Positions 43,065 through 54,929 of a stretch of DNA of 64,000 bases are shown here, piece by piece; positions within the stretch are counted from its first letter, which is position 1; every line of letters starts with the position of its first letter. A program made the translations under genes and the position numbers. The notes under the pieces were generated by a model. The model saw only the letters and a program-made list of their open reading frames with translations, searched no databases and was not told where the DNA came from. Source of the stretch: Haematococcus lacustris (Eukaryota > Chlorophyta > Chlorophyceae > Chlamydomonadales > Haematococcaceae); contig JASKMD010000028.1 of the NCBI GenBank assembly GCA_030144725.1, forward strand, positions 1,807,978 to 1,871,977. Reading direction: 5' to 3'.

Positions 43065-45154
43065 TCAATCCCACTCTGCCTGCCCATTGAGATGCTCCAG
43101 TACCATGTACCGTAGGTCAGCACGCAAGGTGTTGGCTGGCACATATAACCCCACTGCCTTGCAATACTCGTTTAACATTTTCACGCTCAGCTTCTTGCCC
43201 AAGGTGCACAGCTGCTTCACGCTGTCTGGTGCAAATGAACACAGAAGGGTGAGGCACTCATCGTCCCAGTGCTTGTCATCCCTCTTCTGATCGAACATGG
43301 GCATGGCCACAAAGGGCTTTGTGATGGTGGGCCTCATGCACACACCCCTTGGTGCGGGGGTCATGCATTGGGCACATGCACATGCAGTCTCTGACCACTC
43401 AACGTGGATCCCTGCAGCAGGGAAGAAGCAGCTATGCATGCTCATAGAGCCGGGGATGGATGATGCAAAGGCATGTGCATCCCACTCTGGAGCATTGCAA
43501 AGCTCTACCTCCCGCGTGCTAAGCTCCAAGCACCACCGATGACCCACACTTGCTCGTGCACGGTGAGCCTTGCTGGGGTCAGCAGCAGCAGCTGGCTTGT
43601 GATATGCATTGCAATGCTGCACAAACCCCAATGCATTGCACTTCCCAACACGGTCAGCCAGGATCTCACCCCTCAGCCACTGCTTCACCACCCCTCCCTC
43701 TGAATCATGCCTGCCCTTGAAGTGAGCTGTAGCCCCATAGCTCCACCACACCGGCATGCTGAACCTCTGTGCCATGCCCCAATGCTGTCGCATGGCTGGG
43801 GCGCCCTTGAACTGCCCTGCACACCCATCAGACCACATGTACAACTGCCTCATGTCCATGTCATGCTCAGCCAGCAAGTAACACACCACCTGGTTTACTG
43901 CTGCTTGGGTAATGGCTGCCGACTGCTCCTGCCCATCTGGCATCACATACACGGTGTGCTCCTTGTAGGCCCCCTCTTTGTTCTTGAAGTATGCACACGC
44001 CACGAGAATGCCTATCTGCTGCGCATGCCAATGCTCTGACATGATCTCAATGCTGCGCTCAACAGTCAACTTCTCTGACCAATCACATGAAATCACAACC
44101 TTCCCATCCTCATCCAGCATCTTGCAGTGTTGACAACTGTAGCATCACCTTGCTATCAGGCTGTGACCGCAGAAGGCGCAACAGCGCGGGTACTTGCTGT
44201 ATCTGCTGGACAACTTCAGCAGCAATTGACCTGCAGCCAAAGGACCAAAGGAGCAAAGGAGGGCAAGGGCTGGTGCAGGGCAGGGCTGGTGCAGGTCAGG
44301 GCAAGGCTGGTGCAGGGCAGGGCAAGGCTGGTGCAAGGCAGGGCTGGTGCAGGTCAGGGCTGAGGAGTGAAAAGCGCACCTTGCGGTGGCCCTGTCCTGC
44401 AGCTGCTTGGGCATGCTTGGGGGCATGGTCTGCTCGTCCTGCTCCTCAGTGGTGTGTCTGCATGACACCACACACAGGAGTGTGACGAGTGGTGCTTTCA
44501 CAAGGGTGCTAGGTGGAATGGGTGGAAACAGGCTGCATCAGGCTTGCCATCATCCAGCTGGGGCACTCACATGATGGGCTGTTGCTCCTTGGCAGGTGAG
44601 GTCACAGGGTTGGTGGCAGGCCTGGTGAGGATGGAGAGCCCCGGTAGGTGTAGCGGTGCTGACAGGGCCGGGTGGTGCTGGCTGGACCCCTGCAGCTGGG
44701 ACTGTGATGGGTGCGAGGGTGGTTGGTCTGGGAGATGGTGGGGGCAGGGCGCATGGGCTGGCCCAGGCTGTGCATGTGCTTGCGTGGGTGTGGAGCTGAG
44801 ACGGGGCATGGGCTGGAGCTGGCTGGCTGGCTCCTGCCCCCGCAGCCGCTGGCACACAGCATGCGCAGCTGCAGCAGCCTCAGCACATGCTCTGTGGGCC
44901 AGTGGAACCTGTTCAGGCTCCAGGTTGCTGCAAGCCCTGATGACTTCAGACATCATGGCTGTGACCTGGCCAATGGCTGTGTGATTGCATCCGGATCTGT
45001 AAGAAGCTGCCTCTCCCTCCACATGGATTTCAACCCAGCCAGTGCTGCCAGCTAGCGTAGACTTCGTACAACACGCACAGCGGGCAGCATGGCCCCCCTT
45101 CCGTCTGTAGGGGTGGGATTTGGAGTACAAGCCCATACCTGCAGGCATGTGCAC
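43065..45154 (-). pseudogene. Transposase-like protein with RNase H-type core, frame-broken
   Basis: The core is an intact 351-codon frame (44120-43065). It has spaced acidic motifs typical of an RNase H-fold (DDE) transposase: ISCDWSEKLTV near 44085, YMWSDGCAGQFKG near 43830, and ATAHFKGRHDSEGGVVK near 43710. Upstream, exon-like pieces join in phase: 45154 to about 44571 (Pro/Gln-rich, MMSEVIRACSNLEPEQVPLA), then about 44465-44380 (HTTEEQDEQTMPPSMPKQL), then about 44237 onward (SIAAEVVQQIQQVPALLRLL). This frame reaches TGA near 44117 without joining the core. A second frame (44501-44145) ends in a TGA that separates CCAFCGHSLIAR from CYSCQHCKML, a possible zinc-binding CxxC pair. Either an unseen intron or a frameshift separates the two halves; I favour a decayed transposon copy. 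Superfamily unassigned. Confidence 0.55.
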
Positions 45155-47475
45155 ACGCCAGCTTCTAAAACCCCTCTTGATAAATCTTGATAAGAGTTGA
45201 GAACTTGGCAGGGGGTCCTTAGTTGAGTTCCCTAGCTAGTGACGCAGGGCTGGAGACTTCGATTCACTTCGATGGTTGTAAGACTGACATCAACAGAGTG
45301 GGCAGCATGGAGGAGTGTTTCCCCACCTTTTGGAGCCTAATCAACAAGGGGTTGATGCAGCTGCCACTGCTGTGCTCCTACTGTGGTCTCCTCCAAGTTT
45401 CAGAGCCCCTGGACCAGCGCATGTTGGTCACGATGTTGGACATGGGGTCGGGCTCCTCGCACATCGCGCACTATTCATCGCGTCAATGAGGGACTCACAG
45501 ATACTGGGTCAGCGTACATCAAGTCCGCAGGCTCGGTAGGGTCGGATACCCGGCAACATGCCCGACCAGCTCGGCGCGTGCCTTAGCGCGGCCGCATTCC
45601 GACGCTTCAATCCGCGTGTACACCCGTGCAGAGATGAGTCCGGAAAAGCCGTTGTCCCTTATCGTTAGGGGGGTTGGTGGTTCAATGGGAGGGGTGACCA
45701 GCTTCACACAGACAAAACAAAAAGGTGATTTAATCCTGCCTTTGCATTGGCAGTTGTTGCCCACTGGGCTGATGCGTGCGGCAAGCAGTGGCTAGCCATA
45801 TGCCAGAACTGTACACTGCCCTGTCCCGATCTGGGCCGCCCTCTGTATCCATCCAACGCTTAATCCCAGACAGCCCTCCAGCCCTCCATCTGTTTTGTCA
45901 CTGCGGAGTCCACACCCCCAGACGACCCTCTAGTCACTCCTCCCCACTGCCTGGCGCAGCCTGCCGAGCCCAGCTGACTAAACCATGAGGCTAGTCTTTC
46001 CCCTGCTGAGGTATGATGCTGATGGCACTAGGGGACACGGAAGACGGAAGACACAGCATGGCACTCAACTCAATAACTCCCGCAGCCGCATCAGTCAGCC
46101 TGTCCTTGCTGTGTGAACATGCAGCCCCTATTCATACCCTATGAACCGTGGAAAACACAGTTTGCTTGGCGAAAGTCAAGCAAGTGCTATGTCAGGAGCA
46201 GCAGGGGCCAGCAACTGCTATGTCAGGGCTTAACACCTGCACGCCACATAAGTGCATGACGGGCGCGAGGGACCAAACACAACCTGCCAAGCAAGTTGAC
46301 GCATAAATGGCTCACACACCTGGCAGTGTGACCTGGGCATCAGTGCCATCTGTCATTAGAGATCCACCAAGGGGCCAAGTGTCGTCTGCCAGCTCCAACA
46401 CTGTGTTTCTGAGCATACACGGTTACTGGCAACCCGCTCTAGAGTAACTCGTGCACCAATCGGTGCACACAACTCAACCATGTCCCTGTCACTGTCCCCA
46501 TGTCACTTTGTCCCATGTCACTCTCTGTCCCATGCCGCTCCCTATCCCTGGCCATCTGGTCATACACACATCTCAAGGCCACAGGCATACAGCAGAGCAC
46601 TCAGCTGACCTCCAGCATGCCCTTCAAACATAAGAAAAACACAGCCTTGTGAGCGTCATTTGATCTCGGCTCCAGCCCCGGGCAGTCCAAGCGCTGCACC
46701 TGCTCATTTAACCGGGCGACCTCCTGCTGCAGCCACTGGATGTGCTGCTGCAGGATGTGTCTGGTCCCAGCTGGACGCTGACTCCAGGCTGCTGCTGGAG
46801 CATCTAGAAGGCACCTAGCGCCTACACTAGACCAGTGGCACAGCTCACCGCTCCCGGATGGCGTCCTGGCTGTCCACCTGGGGCGCACCCACTCCCTGCC
46901 TGCCTGTTGCCCGAGTCAGGCAGCCGAGTGGGCAAACGGGACAGCCCGCATGGCCAGCAGCAGCTGACCCGGCACCCCAGGTGGACCCCAAACAACTGTC
47001 CCATGGCAATGAATGCCCCTGCCCCATGCCCACCAGCCGCCACGTTTCCAATGTTCACATCTGCTGGTGTGACGGCAGCGGTGGGCCCCCCCACCTAGAC
47101 ATCACCCTACCCATGCCAGGTCGTATGCTGGCATGCTGGCAGCGTCCCCCTTGGCCAGCCTCCTTTCGTACCGCTGCCTGCCCCCCCCCAACCCCTTTCC
47201 CCCTCCCACCCCCTGCCCCCCCACCCCCTGCCCCCTGCTCTCCTCCTTTCTAATCGCCTCCCCTCCCCTCCCCCAAAGGGAGCATCAGAAGTTGACCATT
47301 ACCCCCCCACCCCTTACCCCTCCACCCCTTACCTCCCCACCCCCCCTTCTTACTTCCTATCCAACCCCTGCCTGCGCCCAACCCCTTGCCCCTTTTCTCC
47401 TCATTTAAAATACCCCCTCCCCTGAAGGGGTGACCCTCACCCCTCACTTCTAACCCCCCTCGCCCTAAGAGATGA
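45155..47475. other. Long stretch without a supported gene
   Basis: Several short frames, none convincing. One minus frame (46888-46601) includes a short coiled-coil-like run (ILQQHIQWLQQEVARLNEQV) but has no supporting context. 47175-47460 is C-rich low complexity. A 22-bp sequence TGCGGCAAGCAGTGGCTAGC(CA) at about 45777-45798 also occurs at about 40122-40142. Confidence 0.6.
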
Positions 47476-49371
47476 TCAAAACTTGACCGCCTTGACACCG
47501 GCAGCGTCCTTGACGTCCTTGTTCCACTCCGTGCCCATCAGGGGGTCGGGTGAGTTTGCAAACAGGCCGCTGGCTCCCTTCCACTCCCCCACCCCCAGTG
47601 AGTAGCCCCAGTCGCACTGCGTCTCTATCTCACAGTCGCTGGCGGCCCGGGCCATGCACAGCAGCGCCATGCCCTTGGCCTGCTCCCCCTGTCAGGGCAG
47701 TGGTCAGGGCAGCAGTCAGAGCAGTGGTCAGAGCAGCAGTCAGGGCAGTGGTCAGGGCAGCAGTCAGGGCAGTGGTCAGAGCAGCAGTCAGGGCAGTGGT
47801 CAGGGCAGCAGTCAGGGCAGTGGTCAGGGCAGTGGTCAGGGCAGATGCAGCAGTGATGAGGTCAGTATAGGGGCTCCAAAACAAGCTCCCTGCCCCTCTC
47901 ATAACCCTCATACCCTACTACCCGCACTTGCCATCACCAGCAGTGCCATGTGCATGGAGCACCAAAATGGCCCAGGACCCCTTCACCCCACCTCCCTACT
48001 GCCATCAACATCAGCTCCCCCCTCCACTTCTGCATCCACCATAGCCACCGATACCGCCATGTGCAGGAACACCACAGCCCCTCATACCACAGCCACAGCA
48101 GCAGCAGGGGTCGGGCAAGTGGGCTGCTGTCCCCGTCAGCATTTCCCTGTCAGCCATAGTGCAGGTGGCGCAAGCCATGGCTGGTCAGCCACCCAGCCTC
48201 CAGGCCCCTGCCATGCGGGCACGTACCTAGCTCCATGCCGCATCACCTGCCTGCCTTAGTCCCGGCCTGCTGCTGCCTGCCCGTGCTGTGCAGCGGCTAG
48301 TAGCGGCCCCTCACCCCCTCACACCCAGCTGCTATTCCTGATGCTAGCGGTTTGTAGGCCGTCCTGCACAGCCAGCTGCTGCCCCAGCTCTGCCAGCAGC
48401 CGGTAGTACACACTCAGCTGCTACCACTGATGCCAGCGGCTTGGTGGCCCCCCCTGCCCAGCCAGCGCCCCTGCCCTGCCAACCCTGCTCTGCCAGCAGC
48501 CAGCAGCCTGTAGCCAGCCTCCTTCTGGCCCCCTACCCCGTGCCCAGCCAGCTGCTGCCCCTGCTCTGCCAGCGTCCCACCTCGTCCAAGGTGAAGCTGA
48601 GGTCAGGGATGTCAGTCTGGTCCACCTGACCTGACGCCACGCGCGCCACACAGGCCCCGCAGATGCCTCCCCGGCAGGTGTTGGGCAGGTCCAGGCCAGC
48701 TTGCTCTGCAGGCAGAGGTCAGGGGTGGAGCTGGGGCTGCTGCTGCTGTACTCTGAATGATGCTTCCGCTGATGGTGCCGCTGATGGTGCCGGTACCCTG
48801 GTGCTGTCTGGTGCCACTGAAAGGTGCGCGTGTACTGCATCTACTGCCTCTCTTGCTTAACTAGGTGTAGCTGGTGTGGATGGCCTGCAGCCAAATGGTC
48901 ATGGCAGGTGCATGCACACATGTGCAGGCCCTGCCACGTCGCTGGCGTGCTGCCCAGCGTTTGTGCATGGTGGGCCGTTGCGCACATTCCTGCTGGGTGA
49001 GGCAGCATGCTAGCTGTGCATGCCTCCTGTGCAAGTCGCTGATGCATACCCGCTGCATCCAAGATGTACACATCGTCAGGGCACTCAATCACACGTGCAT
49101 CGCCCTTGGCTGCGACAAAGGTCAGCTTGTACACCTGGGGCTTGAGGCAAGTAAGGGACATCATGCTGCTGCCACTGCCACTGCCACTGAGGTCTGAAGC
49201 ATGGCTGCACACCTTGCCCTCAGACTTGACGTCTTTTCTCACAGCCACTTTGTCCCGACAGAAGCCTTCGCTAGCTCGCGCCTGTACACACCTCCGTCTG
49301 CAGCAGCACCGCCTAGGAGCGGAGCTACTAAGCTGAAGTGGCTTGTTGCCAGTCTGCAGCTGCGATGCCAT
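47476..49371 (-). CDS. Plastid-type 2Fe-2S ferredoxin with C-terminal extension
   Basis: Exons, minus strand: 49371-49213, 49134-49050, 48705-48581, 47688-47476; phases agree and give 193 residues. Exon 1 (MASQLQTGNKPLQL... then CCCRRRCVQARASEG) looks like a chloroplast transit peptide. The mature part has VYKLTFVAAKGDARVIECPD, DDVYILDAAEQAGLDLP, and the cluster motif CRGGICGAC (C-x4-C-x2-C) with the fourth Cys in MALLCMARAASDCEIET. After the usual ferredoxin end it continues about 45 residues (CDWGYSLGVGEWKGASGL... to KDAAGVKAVKF), unlike standard leaf-type PetF but reminiscent of extended FdC-type ferredoxins. It should carry single electrons in the stroma; partners are unknown. Divergent to CHLI with only 133 bp between start codons. 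Confidence 0.85.
47692..47850. repeat. 12-bp-based tandem repeat in ferredoxin intron
   Basis: Alternating GTCAGGGCAGTG, GTCAGGGCAGCA and GTCAGAGCAGCA units, about 13 copies, starting directly beside the acceptor of the last ferredoxin exon. Frames across it (SSQGSGQ...) are artefacts. Confidence 0.9.
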
Positions 49372-49504
49372 TGCCAGGTGCGACCAGAGGAAATTGAAGA
49401 TATTCTGGCCGCATACCTTCCAAAAGGGGCGGATTGAGATGACCAAAGTGACCAGATTTTGCACTAACGACATTGCCTGCAGACTCACCAGCACCACAGG
49501 CGGA
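49372..49504. promoter_or_regulatory. Short divergent promoter region, ferredoxin / CHLI
   Basis: 133 bp between the ferredoxin ATG (49371, minus) and the CHLI ATG (49505, plus). It must hold both 5' leaders and core promoters unless transcripts overlap. No clear TATA box; AT-richer stretch at about 49390-49415. Co-regulation is inference from the arrangement. Confidence 0.5.
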
Positions 49505-50133
49505 ATGGCAAGCAACATGAAGACATCAGTCGGCGGTCGATGCGGAAGAGCAGCGGGCCAGCAGCAGCAGACAGGCCGCCCCGTGCTTGGCCTGCATCCT
49601 GTGCCGCACCGGTGCCAGCCTTTCCAGGTACAAGCCATAGCTTCCGCAGTGCCTCGCTTGGCCTCTCCCATCCCACACACGTCTCGTATGTCCCGCAGGC
49701 AGGCAATGCTCGCTCCCAAAGGCGTGCTATGCTGCAAGGTACGAGCCGACACGCGGGCAGACGAAGCAGCTTTCCGACCAGAAATCTCAACTGACTTTGA
49801 TCGCCCGCTCTGCAGTGGTGGCTGTGGCAGCCGTGGCACCCCCTCCGGCACCTCAAGCTAGGTCTAAGCTGGAGGGCGCAGCCCGGCCCATCTTTCCGTT
49901 CACGGCTATCGTGGGGCAGGAGGAGATGAAGCTGGCGCTGATATTGAACGTCATTGACCCAAAGATCGGTGGCGTGATGATTATGGGTGACCGTGGAACG
50001 GGCAAGACAACCACCATCCGTGCTCTAGCCGACTTGCTACCAGAAATTAAGGTCTGGCTGACCTGAGCACCACAGCTGTGCGTCAGGGCACAGCTCCCCT
50101 AAGCTTGAGGGGCGAACCAGCACTGTTGCCAGC

Positions 50134-50180
<47 letters not shown>

Positions 50181-52533
50181 AGGTTGTGGACAAGGACCCG
50201 TTCAACTCAGACCCTGAGGACCCTGAGCTGATGAGTGAGGAGGTGTGAGACGCTACCAGCATGACAGCAGGCACAGATGGCTGCTGCCTGTCAGTCAGTG
50301 GTGCAGACTTGGGCTAGAAGCTGGCAGAGCGTGATGCATACCTGCCACTAGGTTTGCCTGCTGCTGCTGCCGCCGCTGCTGCTGCTGCCGCCGCTGCTGC
50401 CGCCGTCGCTGCTGCCGCCGTCGCTGCTGCTGCTGCCGCCGCTGCTGCTGCTGCCGCCGCTGCTGCTGCTGCTGCTGCTGCCTCTGTAGCCATAGTGGCC
50501 GCTGCCACCACTGTTGCTGATGCTGTCACTGGGCTGGCCTGCTGCTGCTGCTGCTGCTTCTCGCCCTCCCCCACTGACTGTGCCCGCCCCCTGTGTTTGT
50601 GCACAGATCCGGTTGAAGGCCAAGGCTGGGGAGCAGCTGGCAGTGGGGCGCATGAAGATCCCCATGGTGGACCTGCCCCTAGGCGCCACAGAGGACCGTG
50701 TGTGCGGCACCATCGACATTGAGAAGGCGCTGACAGAGGGTGAGGGGCTGAGGGGCCGCAGAGGAGGGGTGGGTGGGGGGCAGGGGTTGAGAGTCCAGAG
50801 GTGGGTGGCAGGGGTGGGTGGCACGGGTTGGCGCCGGGGTGGGAAAGGGGTTGGGGTAGGGGGCCAGGCTTTCGGGGGAAGGTCCCTGGGGTGATTGACA
50901 GGGGTGGGGGGGGGGGACAAGTTAGGGGGGGCCCCTGGGTCATGAGCCAGGTCCAGGTCGGAGGGGAGGGTGGGCGGACAGGGAAGGGGGTGGTGAAGCG
51001 GGGGCCAGGGTGGGTTGCCGTGAGGGGTGTGTGTGTGGGGGGGATGGAAGGAGTTGGAGGGAAAGTGACCAATAGGCGGAGGGGCGGGTGGTCAAGAGGT
51101 GGGCCAGGTGCTGCATCTTGCAATGCTGGCACCCCAAACAGCCTAACCATGTGTGCCAAGCTCCTGACCAGCTGGCTGCCCGTGATGATTGTGCTGGGTG
51201 GGGCAGGGGAAGTGTAGTGGAAGTGTGCAGGGAAGTGGGCAGGGGAAGTGTGCAGAGCAAGGCAAGTGCAGTGCCAGCCTAGCTCCTTGTGACCCTAGTC
51301 AACCTGGCGTGGAGCAGAGGGGCAGTGGAGCTGGGTGTGGACCAGTGGGGCAGTGGAGGGATGGGGCAGTAGTGTGTGTGGCAAGGCAGGTGCAGGTGCC
51401 GGCTTACTGGCCTGCCGCATACTGGGCTCCAGGACGATGAGGGCAAGTCGGCAGCGGACAGCTGGAGCTGCGCCTCAACCTCAGGCCCCTAGGAAGGCGT
51501 CCAGGGTGGAGCTGGCCGTGCAGCGTGCTGTGGCTCATGCGCCAGGCAGTCACCAGGTCCCTCACAGCTGCCTTGCAGTGCTCAAGCCTGGGGGCTGCTG
51601 TGGGTGTGCAGGCAAGAAGGCGTTTGAACCCGGACTGCTGGCCAAGGCAAACCGTGGCATCCTGTATGTGGATGAGGTGGGGTGGGGTGGGGTGGGGTGG
51701 GGTGGGGTGGGATGGGATGGGATGGGATGGGATGGGATGGGATGGGATGGGTTGGGTTGGGTTGGGTTGGGTTGGGTTGGGTTGGGTTGCGCAACCTATA
51801 CATACCCAACTTTCTTCTCGTCATGTTGAGCGGCCACACACCCCTGGCTGCCCACCTTGTCCCTGCCATCTGTGACAAGCCCAGGCCACCGAGCAAGCCC
51901 ATTGAGGCACCCTCTCCAACATCGACTGTCCTTGCCTGGCTGCAGGTGAACCTCCTAGACGACCACCTTGTGGATGTGCTTCTGGACAGCGCTGCCAGCG
52001 GGTGGAACACGGTTGAGCGTGAGGGCATCAGCATCAGCCACCCCGCCCGCTTCATCCTGGTCGGCAGCGGCAACCCTGAGGAGGGGGAGCTGAGGCCGCA
52101 GCTGCTGGACCGCTTTGGCATGCATGCACAGGTGAAGGGGGGGTGGGGGTCACAAGGGGCAGCTGGGCAGGGGGGCGTGGGGCAGCCATGTGTGGTGCCT
52201 ACTCATGTGTATGTGAGTGGGCAGGGCAGGGTAGGGTAGGGGCAGGGCAAAGAAGGAAGGGAGGGGGGCTCTCAAGAGGGGAGTGAGGAGAGGGGAGACA
52301 GGGGTCGTGTCAGGCGTAGAGGGGTGGATGGGTGGGGGCAGGAGGTGGGTGGGTGGATGGTCAGGGTCCTAGGAAGGGGGTCAGGCGGCTCTCGAGGGGT
52401 GAGGGGAGTCGGGCAGGTGTGAGAGGCCCAGCCCGGTGGCAGGGTGTCAACTCCAGCTGCCTGTCCCCTGCTGCCTAGCCTCCCTGACATACAACACCGC
52501 TGCTGCTGCTGCCGCCACAGCCACCACTGCCAC

Positions 52534-52573
<40 letters not shown>

Positions 52574-54166
52574 GCCTCCACCGCCTCCACCGCTGCTGCT
52601 GCTGCTGCTGCTGGCTGCAGATCGGCACGGTGCGTGAGCCCAAGCTGCGCGTGCAGATTGTGACGCAGCGCTCCGTGTTTGACGAGGACCCCGCCAGCTT
52701 CCTGTCAAAGTACGGCGACACGCAGCAGGCCCTGACCACCAAGATTGTAGAGGCACGGCAGCGGCTGAAGAGCTGCGAGGTGGGGGGTGGCTTGGTGGCC
52801 GGTGGTCGTGGGGGGTATGAGCTGGGGCTGGGTTTGTTCGCAAAGCTAGGGAGGTGGACGTGGGCCTGAGGGTGCCTCAGTGTGAAGGGAGGCAGGGGCT
52901 GTGGTGGGTCAACAGATGGATGGGGAGGGATGGAGGGGGAGGGATGATAAGGGAGGGGAAAGGTTGGGAGGCAAGACTGCTGCACTGAGGGGGAGGGAGG
53001 TGGTGTATAGCTGGGCACTGGGCAGCAGTGGGCGACGGGTTGAGCAGCCTGAGCTGGGCAGCAGGTTGAGGCTGAGGTTGAGGTTGAGGTTGACGCAGAG
53101 GGGCCAGGGGCCTTGCCAGGGCCAGCTGGCACGCAAGGCAAACACAGCTGGCAGGCGCAGCAGCTTTGAGTGGGCAGCGTCCTAGGTGGCCACAGCCAGG
53201 TGCCAGAGAGGGGAGGACCCTAGTGGTGGCACCACCTGTACCAGCCAGGCCCAGGGCTCCAACACCTTAACACCTCAGGGTTGTAGGCTTCCCCCCTTGT
53301 ACTACCTCCAGCAGGAACCCAAGCCCAAGCCAGCCCCTATGGCACCTCCACACAGCACTGAAGGGGTGCCGGCTTCCTCCCCCGTAAAAGCTCTCTATCA
53401 GTGGTCCTTACTCCCTGTAGTCATTCTCATGTTTTGATAGCCTCTTTCCTTCTTTCTAGTGATGTACAAATTCTCTCACGCTCACTCCTGTGCTCCCTCG
53501 GACCTCAGGTGCCCTATGACTTCCGCGTGAAGATCTCCCAGATCTGCTCCGAGCTCAATGTGGACGGCATCCGTGGCGACATCGTGACCAACCGTGCCGC
53601 CAAGGCCCTTGCTGCCTTCGAGGGGCGAACAGAGGTGGGCTGCGCCGGCTGCTGTTGCAGCAGTCAGGCTGGGGGCTGACTGGGCTACTCATCAGCAGGC
53701 GGGACGTAGCAGTGAGGGAACCACTGGGGGGCAAACAGCTGCCTTAACAGTGGCACAGTGGTTGACCTGTGCTGGACTAAGTGAGGCCGGTAGCTTGTTC
53801 AGTAGGACTCCAGCCTTGTGCACTTCAGGTGCAGGTGTGCTGCCACAGTGTGGCAATGGTGCAGGTGCTGCCAGGTCACAGTGCGGCACCTGCTCACACT
53901 GCCATACGGCACTGCTTAGGGGTGTGTGCAGGGTCCACGATCTGCCTGACCGCCTGGGGCTGTCCGAGGCGGTCGAGAAAGTTTGCATGGGTTTGTGGAA
54001 GTCTATAAACCCCTGGCTGCCCGTGGGTGCGCAGGTCACTCCCGAGGATATCTACCGCGTCGTGCCCCTGTGCTTGCGCCACCGGCTGCGCAAGGACCCT
54101 CTGGCTGACATCGACAGCGGGGACAAGGTTCGCGACGTGTTCAAGACCGTCTTTGGCATGGAGTGA
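49505..54166 (+). CDS. CHLI: Magnesium chelatase subunit I (AAA+ ATPase)
   Basis: Motor subunit of Mg-chelatase, which inserts Mg into protoporphyrin IX in the stroma, first step of the chlorophyll branch. Exons: 49505-49627, 49699-49738, 49816-50051, 50183-50242, 50607-50739, 51612-51676, 51946-52131, 52621-52779, 53509-53634, 54035-54166; all phases agree, 419 residues. Residues 1 to about 70 are an Ala/Arg-rich targeting peptide ([19 protein letters not shown]). The AAA+ core follows: [20 protein letters not shown], Walker [11 protein letters not shown] (Thr where many CHLI have Ser), [20 protein letters not shown], Walker B GILYVDE then [51 protein letters not shown] (Arg finger region), [20 protein letters not shown], and C-terminal [15 protein letters not shown]...FGME. 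Introns carry CTG/CCG repeats and a pentanucleotide array. Very close to known algal CHLI. Confidence 0.97.
50340..50560. repeat. (CTG/CCG)n-rich intron tract in CHLI
   Basis: Long run of CTG and CCG triplets upstream of CHLI exon 50607-50739. Similar CTG runs precede the exons at 50183 (50130-50180) and 52621 (52500-52618). All sit just upstream of acceptors. Confidence 0.9.
51677..51790. repeat. Three-phase pentanucleotide array at a CHLI splice donor
   Basis: Starts at the exon boundary (GATGAG|GTGGGG): about 6 GTGGG, then about 9 GATGG, then about 9 GTTGG units. Each base change is confined to a block. Confidence 0.95.
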
Positions 54167-54929
54167 GCACGCGTGCGTGATTGTCCAAAGCGGCACAGCG
54201 ACGCATTTGTCAGCAACGCGGAAGGACTAGCGCAGCGTGCCGCTGCTTGGGCGTGTGAGGCGAGGCTGGCTTGACCCAGTCGCCTTAACATCCCGCATCC
54301 CGACTTTGTGCTGATATAAGTATGCACGGGAGTTTGGTCATGTGCATGCTCGTGTATGCCCCCAAGGTGGCAGAGATGCAACACGAGTGATCGCCAGCAA
54401 CTGACTTAGATAAACCCGAACGCTTGTTGGTAGTGAGCGAGAGTGCACTGACAATGCGAGGACAAGAGTGCAAGCTGTGGATCTACAGATGTGACAGCGG
54501 AAGCTGAAAAGCAGATAATTCACACGGTTAGAAATCGGACAATACTCGGATTTTGTACATCAGCAAAAGGCCGAAAAGTTGGGGGCCCCAACCGCCAGCT
54601 CCGCCAGGCCGCAGCTTTACCCACCCGCAGCAAGACTCGCCCAGCACGTTGCGGGGCAGCCAAAGAGTTGGCTCCCCTGCGCCCGCCCCCACCCCAACGC
54701 TGAACGCTGTTCAACAACGCAATGCAGCCAGGTTACCCACGCCGAGAGCGGGGCGCAGGCCACACCGTAAAGTTCAGCATGGGCGGTGCTGCCCCGCTGC
54801 CAGCCCAGCCAGCCCAGCCAGCCCAGCCTATGCGAAGGCGAAACCGCCCTGGTCAGCCTGCTCCCCAGCGTGCGTCTCAACGTGCAACCCACGGCCAGCC
54901 GGAGCTCTAGGACCGCCACATCCCAGCCT
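54167..54929. other. 3' flank of CHLI, no gene seen
   Basis: Holds the CHLI 3' UTR and low-complexity Pro/Arg/Ala-rich frames (54553-54910) without any recognisable domain or splice support. (CCCAGCCAG)n near 54800. Confidence 0.55.

Noticed and set aside
44100..44160. Selenocysteine at the in-frame TGA between CCAFCGH and CYSCQHC
   Set aside because: A second candidate frame covers the same bases and the gene is transposon-like; decay or an intron is simpler. No SECIS element was looked for computationally.
46601..46888. Minus frame with a short coiled-coil-like run
   Set aside because: No start context, splice sites or neighbouring exons to support a gene.
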